Made by a program: the position numbers and the translations under genes. DNA of 64,000 nt from Acinetobacter variabilis (GTDB taxonomy: Bacteria > Pseudomonadota > Gammaproteobacteria > Pseudomonadales > Moraxellaceae): contig NZ_KB850112.1 in assembly GCF_000369625.1 (NCBI RefSeq), positions 597,642-661,641 on the forward strand, given 5' to 3'. Shown one piece after another: positions 57,976 through 64,000 of the stretch. Within the stretch, counting starts at the first letter, position 1. Each line of letters starts with the position of its first letter. The notes beneath the pieces were generated by a model. The model had not been told where the DNA came from and did not search any database. It saw only the letters and a list, made by a program, of their open reading frames with translations.

Positions 57976-59463
57976 ATGCAAGTACTGAAACAATTACAAA
58001 TCCCGTATAGCTTTGCGAAACGTCATGGTGTGCTATTGCGTTATGAGGGAGATCAGGCTTTTATTGTCCGTCGTGACAATACATCTATGCTTGCATTACA
58101 GGAAGCACGCCGTTTGCTGGGTCATCCGGCTCAGTATCAACATTGTACAGAACAAGAATTCAATCAGTTACTCAGTTCCAGTTTTGCCGGCGATAGTGGT
58201 GAGTCACAGCAGGTCGCGGCTGGTCTGGAAGATCACCCGGATTTATTAAGCCTTGCTGATTCGGTCCCTGAAGCCGAAGATCTGATGGATCAGGAGGATG
58301 ATGCGCCTATTGTCCGTCTGATCAATGCCTTGTTGTCTGAAGCAATCCGTGTTGGCGCCTCAGATATTCATGTGGAATCCTTCGAAAAACGACTTTCTGT
58401 ACGCTTGCGTGTCGATGGGCAACTACGTGAAATTGTGCAGCCGCGTCGTGAGCTGGCACCATTACTGATATCACGGATCAAGGTCATGGCCAAGCTGGAT
58501 ATTGCGGAAAAACGGATTCCTCAGGATGGCCGTATTTCCTTGCGTCTGGCAGGTCGCGAAGTCGATGTTCGTGTTTCGACCTTGCCATCTTCTTATGGTG
58601 AGCGGGTGGTGATGCGTTTGCTGGATAAGCAGGCTGGCCGTCTGAATATGACTCATCTGGGCTTGATGAATAACGATTATGATCGACTCAAGACCCTGGT
58701 GCATCGTCCTCATGGTATTATTCTGGTGACTGGACCTACCGGTTCGGGTAAGACCACCACCTTATATGCAGCACTCTCTGATCTAAATGATGGTTCCAAA
58801 AATATTCTGACAGCTGAAGATCCAGTGGAATATCAGTTAGAAGGGATTGGTCAGACTCAGGTAAATACCAAAGTCGATATGACCTTTGCCCGTGCCTTAA
58901 AAGCCATGTTACGTCAGGATCCAGATGTGGTGATGGTGGGGGAAATCCGTGATCTGGAAACTGCAGAAATTGCAGTTCAGGCATCATTGACTGGTCACCT
59001 GGTATTATCAACACTACATACCAATACTGCGATTGGTGCAGTGACGCGTTTAAAAGATATGGGAATTGAGCCATTCTTACTATCCAGCTCTTTAATTGGC
59101 GTAGTTGCTCAGCGTCTGGTGCGTACCTTATGTCCACATTGTGCGACCTGGAAGGATGCAGATGCATTTGAGAAAAATCTGTTTGAACATATTGAGCATC
59201 CACAGGATTTAAGATTACCTCAACCGCACGGTTGTGAACGCTGTGGGAATACCGGCTTTAGTGGACGTACTGCCATTTATGAAATTGTACCGGTTGATGA
59301 ACATATGCGCCGTCTGATTCATGGCAATGCGGCTGAATATGAGCTGGAAACCTATGCACGTCAGCAATCAGGTTCAATTCGCGATGATGGTTTACGTAAA
59401 GTGCTGGCTGGTAAAACCACGATTGAAGAAGTTCTGCGTGTAACCAATGAGGCGGCAGAGTAA
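57976..59463 (+). CDS. gspE: Type II secretion ATPase GspE
   Basis: Cytoplasmic hexameric ATPase (495 residues) powering the type II secretion pseudopilus. N-terminal GspE_N-like domain (about 1-100), then the linker AIRVGASDIHVESFEKRLSV near 133. Walker A GPTGSGKTT at about 253-261, the Asp box and Walker B in LRQDPDVVMVGEIRDLETAE near 314, and the His box LVLSTLHTNTAIGAV near 340. The zinc-binding CPHC...CERCG module (about 382-418) follows. It stands alone; the remaining gsp genes are elsewhere, as is common in Acinetobacter. Confidence 0.95.
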   Translation: MQVLKQLQIPYSFAKRHGVLLRYEGDQAFIVRRDNTSMLALQEARRLLGHPAQYQHCTEQEFNQLLSSSFAGDSGESQQVAAGLEDHPDLLSLADSVPEAEDLMDQEDDAPIVRLINALLSEAIRVGASDIHVESFEKRLSVRLRVDGQLREIVQPRRELAPLLISRIKVMAKLDIAEKRIPQDGRISLRLAGREVDVRVSTLPSSYGERVVMRLLDKQAGRLNMTHLGLMNNDYDRLKTLVHRPHGIILVTGPTGSGKTTTLYAALSDLNDGSKNILTAEDPVEYQLEGIGQTQVNTKVDMTFARALKAMLRQDPDVVMVGEIRDLETAEIAVQASLTGHLVLSTLHTNTAIGAVTRLKDMGIEPFLLSSSLIGVVAQRLVRTLCPHCATWKDADAFEKNLFEHIEHPQDLRLPQPHGCERCGNTGFSGRTAIYEIVPVDEHMRRLIHGNAAEYELETYARQQSGSIRDDGLRKVLAGKTTIEEVLRVTNEAAE

Positions 59464-59580
59464 ATTTTTATTCGATGGGATAGGAAGGCACTGTTTTCTT
59501 AAATAAATATCTCAAATGATCATTTTTCTATTAAATAGCATAAAGCAATTTTGATCAAAATTTTATAAGAATGATCAGCT

Positions 59581-59615
59581 CTATCCTGAAATGACTTCTG
59601 ATTTTTCAGGATAGA
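59581..59615. terminator. Hairpin between gspE and ohr
   Basis: CTATCCTGAAA pairs with TTTCAGGATAG around a 12-base loop. It lies between convergent genes, 22 bases after the ohr stop; no strong T run, so it may be a weak terminator or an RNA 3' end. Confidence 0.55.
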
Positions 59616-59636
59616 GAGTCAAATATTTATTTAGAC

Positions 59637-60062
59637 TTAGGTGATGACATTCAAAGTAACATCAATATTGTTACGGGTTGCATTTGAATAAGGACAAACG
59701 ATGTGTGCGGCATCGACCAGCTTTTGAGCTTCTTCCTGTTTCATGCCTTCTAAATGAACATTTAAAGTCACTTCAATACCAAAACCGGTAGGAATCGGAC
59801 CAATGCCAACTTCACCTTCAATATAGGCATCTTTGCTAATATTGATTTTATCCCGGTTGGCAACAAACTTCATGGCACCTAAAAAACAGGCTGAATAACC
59901 TGCAGCGAACAATTGTTCAGGATTGGTCCCGCCACCTGGGCCACCCATTTCCTTAGGCACTGCCAGTTTCACATCCAGAATCTGATCGTCAGAGGTTGCA
60001 CGGCCATCTCGGCCGCCTGTAGCTTTGGCACGTGCGGTATATACTGCTTTTTCTAATGACAT
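59637..60062 (-). CDS. ohr: Organic hydroperoxide resistance protein Ohr
   Basis: OsmC/Ohr family thiol peroxidase (141 residues from ATG 60062, chosen because AGGAAA precedes it). It reduces organic hydroperoxides using a lipoyl-dependent dithiol system. The two catalytic cysteines are Cys59 in YSACFLGAM and Cys123 in [10 protein letters not shown]; the conserved Arg19 and Glu49 ([10 protein letters not shown]) are also present. The upstream spacer holds an inverted repeat that may be an operator. No ohrR gene is adjacent. Confidence 0.94.
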   Translation of the reverse strand: MSLEKAVYTARAKATGGRDGRATSDDQILDVKLAVPKEMGGPGGGTNPEQLFAAGYSACFLGAMKFVANRDKINISKDAYIEGEVGIGPIPTGFGIEVTLNVHLEGMKQEEAQKLVDAAHIVCPYSNATRNNIDVTLNVIT

Positions 60063-60085
60063 GAGAGTATTTCCTGCTTGTTCTT

Positions 60086-60109
60086 TTATGGAACTTCTAT
60101 GCTCCATAA
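60086..60109. promoter_or_regulatory. Inverted repeat upstream of ohr, possible operator
   Basis: TTATGGA-N10-TCCATAA, perfect arms of 7 bases, about 25 bases before the ohr start. It does not match the usual OhrR site, so the binding factor, if any, is not identified. Confidence 0.3.
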
Positions 60110-60180
60110 TTTCTAGGGAAGAATAAGCAGGGATTTTGTTAATTTATGCAAGTAAATGAGAATGCAGTAGAAAGTATGAC

Positions 60181-61008
60181 TTAAGAAAATTGTAATAGCT
60201 TGTGATGCTGCATGAGTGGCATAGACTCACGCACTTTGGCCTGCTCAGTCAAATCAAAATCAACCGTAATAATCTGTGCGCCTTCCGCATGCACCATATC
60301 GAGAAGTTGACCACGGCTGTTTGTGGCAGCGGCATGTCCCCAAGTTTGACGTTTTTCACCATGCCAACCCTGTTGAGCAGCACCGAGAACTGTGCATTGA
60401 GTATCCATAGCACGTGCTTGCAATAATAATTGCCAGTGCATTTGGCCAGTGGTGTAAGTAAAGGCAGATGGCGCAGTTAAAATATTCGCGCCTTGGCCAC
60501 GTAAATGAAGCGCGAGTTCAGGGAAACGCAGGTCATAGCAGACCATCATACCGATATTGCAAAAAGGCGTTTTCGCAACAACAATATCGGTACCTGGTTC
60601 AAAAAATTGGGATTCCTGATAGCCACCAACGGCATCACCGACCTGTACATCAAAGAGATGAATCTTGTCATAGCGGGCTTCAGTTTTTTCTGGACTAATA
60701 CATAGACTTACGGTTCTAACCCGGCCATCTTCAATAATCGAACCATCAGGACGATAAGGACATGGTAATGTCCCCGCGATAATCCAGATCTGATATTGAT
60801 GAGCCAGCTGTTCCAGACGTTGTTGAATGCTCTCGAACTGAGCAGCGGTTTCGCGCTGTTTACCAGCAGCAAAACAGACGAAATTTTCAGGAAAGACAAT
60901 AAGTTCAGCGCCTTTTGCTTTACTTTGTTGAATTAATGATTCGATAGTCATGAAATTTTGCTCAATTTCATTCTGGGAATTCATTTGTGCAACAGAAAGT
61001 AAAGTCAT
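60181..61008 (-). CDS. Nitrilase-family amidohydrolase, deaminated glutathione amidase-like
   Basis: Carbon-nitrogen hydrolase (275 residues) with the Glu-Lys-Cys triad at Glu41 (VFPENF), Lys115 (RYDKIHLFD) and Cys157 (MMVCYDLRFPEL). The YDKIHLFDVQVGD and SAFTYTTGQMHWQLLLQARA stretches match the Nit1 group, which repairs deaminated glutathione; YafV-type omega-amidases differ here. Cytosolic. It follows gigB with a 20-base gap on the same strand and may be co-transcribed with gigA-gigB. Confidence 0.9.
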   Translation of the reverse strand: MTLLSVAQMNSQNEIEQNFMTIESLIQQSKAKGAELIVFPENFVCFAAGKQRETAAQFESIQQRLEQLAHQYQIWIIAGTLPCPYRPDGSIIEDGRVRTVSLCISPEKTEARYDKIHLFDVQVGDAVGGYQESQFFEPGTDIVVAKTPFCNIGMMVCYDLRFPELALHLRGQGANILTAPSAFTYTTGQMHWQLLLQARAMDTQCTVLGAAQQGWHGEKRQTWGHAAATNSRGQLLDMVHAEGAQIITVDFDLTEQAKVRESMPLMQHHKLLQFS

Positions 61009-61028
61009 AGGGATTCCTTATTGTGTGT

Positions 61029-61547
61029 TTATACCTTTTGTTCAGAAACTTGATCTAGATTATCTTGTTCTTTTTGCAACTGTTTGACCAAGGGCTCAAA
61101 CATATTCTGGTTGCTCTGATTTAACCGCATTAAAGTCTTGTGTGCATCCAGAACAGTTTTCAGCATCGCTTGATGCGTCACATGTTCTTCCATCAGTTTA
61201 CGCGTACATACATTTGAATCACCGCAGTAATCCAAAATGACAAAGACCTGCCCCAAGCCCATACTGTTGGCCAGAGTAGTGATATCAGAGTTAGTCGACA
61301 ACATCACCGCCTGGATCTTATGGAGCTGCTTAAGTTTAAGTCCTAATTTTGCTAGGACACCCAGTACAGTGCTGTCAATAAAGCTGGTTTCAGTCAGATC
61401 AACAATTGCGCCAACAACGTTGTCCTGCTGCTCAAGTTTGTTCAGTAATTTGTCTAGACTAATACAAGATTGGGCCCGCACTTCGCCGATAAGCTTAAAA
61501 ATATGCGTTCCATTCAAGCTTGCATATTCAACATGACCTGTTGACAT
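61029..61547 (-). CDS. gigB: STAS-domain anti-anti-sigma-like protein GigB
   Basis: 172 residues. The STAS domain (about 3-110) has the phosphoacceptor region DLTETSFIDSTVLGVLAKLG with Ser59 in the position phosphorylated in SpoIIAA-like proteins. The C-terminal helical tail (about 115-172, HQAMLKTVLDAHKTLMRLN) is outside the STAS fold. Paired with a SpoIIE-type phosphatase, this matches the GigA/GigB pathway described in A. baumannii, where GigA dephosphorylates GigB and the pair controls stress survival and virulence through the nitrogen PTS. Identification rests on gene pair and architecture. Confidence 0.85.
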   Translation of the reverse strand: MSTGHVEYASLNGTHIFKLIGEVRAQSCISLDKLLNKLEQQDNVVGAIVDLTETSFIDSTVLGVLAKLGLKLKQLHKIQAVMLSTNSDITTLANSMGLGQVFVILDYCGDSNVCTRKLMEEHVTHQAMLKTVLDAHKTLMRLNQSNQNMFEPLVKQLQKEQDNLDQVSEQKV

Positions 61548-61659
61548 ATAAATGCCATTTGCAGAGAAGGATATTAAATTATCCCATAGGGTCTATAGAT
61601 ACTCAAGTAGCTGAAAGTCGCAATCAAATTAAGTGCTTATAAAGCTTGTGATTATACTG

Positions 61660-62628
61660 CTATTTCACTCTTATAAAGCTGAGAATGGCAATATCGTCGG
61701 CAACATGTTCGGGTGCTTCGAAGGATTCGTTTTGTAAGTGATGCAATAATTGGGAAAATTGTTCATTCAGACCGCCGCTAAACGGCTCCAATGCCCCATC
61801 TGAACAGATAATGAAACGTGCATTGCGGCTGAAGATATACTCATTTTCGTCTACCTCAAGGTCTTCAGTGAGGCCAAGAGGGAAGCTGCTGGATGACAGG
61901 ATTTTTGGTTCCTGATTCGGTTCAAAGATAATCGGAGGAGGGTAGTGACCAGCACTGGACCATTTCAAGACATGGGTTTCCAGGTTCAGGATTCCGGCAA
62001 TCATGGTGATATGCTTTTCGATATTTTCCTGAACCAGCATCCCGTTTAGTTTCTTGATTAGCTCACGAGGCGTTTTGGAGCGACCATGAAAAGCCGCCAT
62101 CCAGGACGTTAATAAACTGCTGGTAACGCCATGACCAGAAACATCCGCAAGATAAAAAATGATTTCTTTATCGCTGATTTTCCAGTAATCGTACCAATCG
62201 CCAGATAGATAGGCAGAAGGCTGAAAATAGGTTTCAACTGCATAATTGGTTAATTCAATTTCATTCGGCAGCAAACGTTTTTGTAGCTCTGCCGCAGAAG
62301 GAAGATCACGACTATCCTGATTACGCTTATATTGCGCATCAATTTTTTGTAATGCGATATCGGGTTGTTCAGGCAGTTTATTCCAGATCCAGCCTGCCAA
62401 AGCACCTTGTTCCCAAGCTTGTGCCAAGGCTGTTCCTTCATTTTCTAGCGCTAATACTACAGTCGGAAGGTTCCACTTATATTTCAGATAATCATGTACA
62501 TCTGCAATAGCAATAATCGTTGCATCGTACAAGTCGTGATCTTCCAGCTTGATTACTTGAACGTGCGGAAGCTTCTCAAGTACTTGATCTAAATAAGGAA
62601 TATCACGGGTAGGTTGAATGAAATACAT
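61660..62628 (-). CDS. gigA: SpoIIE-family PP2C phosphatase GigA
   Basis: 322 residues. The N-terminal region (about 1-105) looks like a receiver domain without a clear phosphoacceptor. The PP2C/SpoIIE domain (about 125-322) has YLSGDWYDYWKISDKEIIFY and LADVSGHGVTSSLL near 155-180, then FIICSDGALEPFSGG near 272 and VADDIAILSF at the end. All four metal-binding Asp residues appear to be present. It is expected to dephosphorylate GigB, encoded 112 bases downstream. Confidence 0.87.
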   Translation of the reverse strand: MYFIQPTRDIPYLDQVLEKLPHVQVIKLEDHDLYDATIIAIADVHDYLKYKWNLPTVVLALENEGTALAQAWEQGALAGWIWNKLPEQPDIALQKIDAQYKRNQDSRDLPSAAELQKRLLPNEIELTNYAVETYFQPSAYLSGDWYDYWKISDKEIIFYLADVSGHGVTSSLLTSWMAAFHGRSKTPRELIKKLNGMLVQENIEKHITMIAGILNLETHVLKWSSAGHYPPPIIFEPNQEPKILSSSSFPLGLTEDLEVDENEYIFSRNARFIICSDGALEPFSGGLNEQFSQLLHHLQNESFEAPEHVADDIAILSFIRVK

Positions 62629-62680
62629 AGACAGGTAGTTCGATCCTGGAATGAGTTATAAGATGTACTATAACAAGCAA

Positions 62681-62717
62681 ATGATTGCTAGCGAACAGTT
62701 TCCGCTAGCAAATCATC
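62681..62717 (-). terminator. Hairpin downstream of mlaA
   Basis: GCTAGCG-AACAGTTTC-CGCTAGC, extended on both sides by ATGATT/AATCAT with two unpaired bases. It lies 15 bases after the mlaA stop on the minus strand. No T run follows, so it may be a weak terminator or mRNA-stabilising stem. Confidence 0.5.
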
Positions 62718-62731
62718 ATTGAGCTTAGGTT

Positions 62732-63646
62732 TCAAAGGTCATCACTAGAAGATTCAGTCTCATTTTCATCGAAAGATTCATCTTCAAGATTTTCATCATC
62801 GAAGTCATCTTCAAGGAATAAAGATTCCTGTTCCAGACCTTTTTTCTGGGCGATCATATAATTGGTGCGCTGCAAATAAATATCGCGAATTTGTGCATAA
62901 CGATCACCTGTTAACACACCTTCAATATCAAGTAATTCTGCACGATTATCAATTGCACGCCAGAATTGATCACCCCAATACAAGCCTTCATCATCTTCAA
63001 GAATATATTTCTGTGGACGGGTCTGGCTATCGACTGCCATACCGAAAGTATCACGCACAGAACTTGGGCCCAGGAACGGTAACATCACATAAGGGCCAGA
63101 AGGTACACCATAATAACCTAGTGTGATCCCGAACTTTTCATCTTCATGATCCAATCCCAGACGACGGGCAGGATCTGCCAGACCTAAAGTAGTTAAGGTA
63201 TTAATGGTAAAACGGCCCAAAGATTTTGCCGCACGAGCAGGACGGCCCTGAATCAACTGGTTTACCGCATTCCATGGTTCACCCAAATTGCTACGGAACT
63301 GGGTGTAGCTGCCACGAACATCTTGAGGAACCTTTTCCTGATACTGAACCGCAATGGGGCGAACGACTGCCTGATCGATTGCATCATTAAATTGATACAC
63401 CTTTCTATTCCAGCCCTGAAAAGGATCTTTAACTTCTTCAGCCTGTGCAGCACTAGCATCGACTTTTAGCTGGGTTTGCAGGTGACTCACCTTGGAAGAT
63501 ATTTTTTCTCTGAGTGGAACCGTATCAGTAGTAGTAGATTCAGTTTCTATTTCAGTCTGTTCAGCCTGAGTAGTGTCTTCAGCAAAAATTAATGGGCTAG
63601 AGGCCAAAGAAAATAAGCATAAAGATAAATAAATAGAGCGATGCAT
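62732..63646 (-). CDS. mlaA: Outer-membrane lipid asymmetry protein MlaA (VacJ)
   Basis: Removes phospholipids from the outer leaflet and passes them to the Mla ABC system (304 residues). Signal peptide of about 22 residues ends in LIFA-ED with no Cys, so it is a type I signal, not a lipobox. The MlaA core (about 75-265) has DPFQGWNRKVYQFNDAID and GYYGVPSGPYVMLPFLGPSS. The last 30 residues are almost all Asp, Glu and Ser. The C-terminal tail and absent lipid anchor differ from E. coli VacJ. Confidence 0.93.
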   Translation of the reverse strand: MHRSIYLSLCLFSLASSPLIFAEDTTQAEQTEIETESTTTDTVPLREKISSKVSHLQTQLKVDASAAQAEEVKDPFQGWNRKVYQFNDAIDQAVVRPIAVQYQEKVPQDVRGSYTQFRSNLGEPWNAVNQLIQGRPARAAKSLGRFTINTLTTLGLADPARRLGLDHEDEKFGITLGYYGVPSGPYVMLPFLGPSSVRDTFGMAVDSQTRPQKYILEDDEGLYWGDQFWRAIDNRAELLDIEGVLTGDRYAQIRDIYLQRTNYMIAQKKGLEQESLFLEDDFDDENLEDESFDENETESSSDDL

Positions 63647-63815
63647 AAGGAAACCCCAAAGCCTTGTTCTGAGTATAGTGGCGTTGTTTAACCCGGAATG
63701 ATAAACTGTATTACTAGGAATAGGCGTAATTTAAGCAAAATTGTATAATAAATGAATAAAAACTTCATAAAAGGCTAAAAATTAGACATGCGGTAAGATT
63801 TATTTAAAAAAGGTG

Positions 63816-63843
63816 TTGCAAGGCATCTGAAATGCTGTAGAAT
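63816..63843 (+). promoter_or_regulatory. Upstream promoter (P1) of a probable rRNA/tRNA operon
   Basis: TTGCAA (63816-63821), a 16-base spacer, and TAGAAT (63838-63843). An A-rich stretch lies directly upstream. It is placed about 140 bases before a second promoter, as in rRNA operon P1/P2 tandems. Confidence 0.6.
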
Positions 63844-63955
63844 GCACATCCATCGGCGGTGATGAAGATTAAAACTTCTGATAAAACAGTAACTTAGCAT
63901 AAAATAGTTAAGTTGGGTTTTAGAAAGGGGGTTTAAAAATAATTTTCATTACTGG

Positions 63956-63983
63956 TTGACTTTCTAGAGATAGAGAGTAATAT
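63956..63983 (+). promoter_or_regulatory. Downstream promoter (P2) of a probable rRNA/tRNA operon
   Basis: TTGACT (63956-63961), a 16-base spacer, TAATAT (63978-63983), then AGCCGACC. The 14 bases GAGTAATATAGCCG are identical to the tRNA-Leu promoter at 22772-22785, which argues that this also drives a stable RNA. The gene itself begins after the window ends. Confidence 0.65.
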
Positions 63984-64000
63984 AGCCGACCTAGCTTGCT

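Larger units (their letters stand above)
63647..64000. other. Region upstream of mlaA and of a stable-RNA operon beyond the window
   Basis: About 354 bases. The left third must hold the mlaA promoter (minus strand). The right half has two plus-strand promoters, listed separately, that point out of the window. No protein gene seen. Confidence 0.6.

Noticed and set aside
58736..59203. 155-residue minus-strand frame inside gspE
   Set aside because: It is opposite the Walker B and zinc regions of GspE and shows no domain.

Overview
The window is a piece of a gammaproteobacterial chromosome that I assign to Acinetobacter. Supporting this are the low GC content, the gene neighbourhoods (gacS/cysM/rlmD/relA, queA-tgt-yajC-secD-secF, pheS-pheT-ihfA, trxA-ppx, accA-tilS-proC), a gigA/gigB stress-signalling pair, an AccA without the usual N-terminal extension, and an insertion sequence with the size and features of ISAba11. 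Species cannot be decided from the sequence alone. Most genes are core housekeeping genes. There is no prophage, CRISPR array or obvious defence island.

Layout. 0-2.3 kb: end of the pntA/pntB transhydrogenase operon and rsfS. 2.3-7.7 kb (minus): hydroxypyruvate isomerase, a GlxR-type reductase, a crotonase and the hybrid kinase GacS. 8-14.3 kb (plus): cysM, a PolB-like exonuclease, rlmD, relA and an XRE-type regulator. 14.4-22.6 kb (minus): queA, DUF3137, LemA, an unrecognised gene, tgt, yajC, secD and secF. A tRNA-Leu(CAA) gene lies at 22.8 kb. 23-27.5 kb: an acyl-CoA synthetase, a sugar-lactone oxidase pseudogene with two lesions, and a PLP enzyme. 27.7-42.1 kb: the translation block thrS-infC ... 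rpmI-rplT ... pheS-pheT-ihfA, which is split by about 6.2 kb of accessory genes (including the IS copy, hsp20, a GST, yqaA and an MFS transporter) and by a tail-anchored protein gene. 42.2-50.2 kb: an Ala-rich lipoprotein, rho, trxA, ppx, accA, tilS, proC and yggT. 50.3-59.5 kb: polA, a DUF2339 giant membrane protein, mscS with DUF432, and gspE. 59.6-63.6 kb: ohr, a nitrilase-family amidase, gigB, gigA and mlaA. The last 200 bases hold tandem strong promoters pointing out of the window, probably into an rRNA or tRNA operon.

The most interesting signals are regulatory. Upstream of thrS is a hairpin with a 7-base loop that reads as a threonine anticodon arm (GGU) next to the ribosome binding site, which suggests a translational operator of the E. 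coli thrS type. infC starts with AUU. rpmI-rplT has its own promoter and a structured leader after being separated from infC. Other notable items are paired REP-like palindromes at three loci, a clean 1101-bp IS with a 5-bp target duplication, a two-hit pseudogene, an MlaA without a lipobox, and an Ala-rich lipoprotein encoded by triplet-rich DNA. I found no convincing wholly new multi-gene system. The closest candidates for uncharacterised modules are the LemA/DUF3137/unknown cluster and the DUF432-MscS pair.
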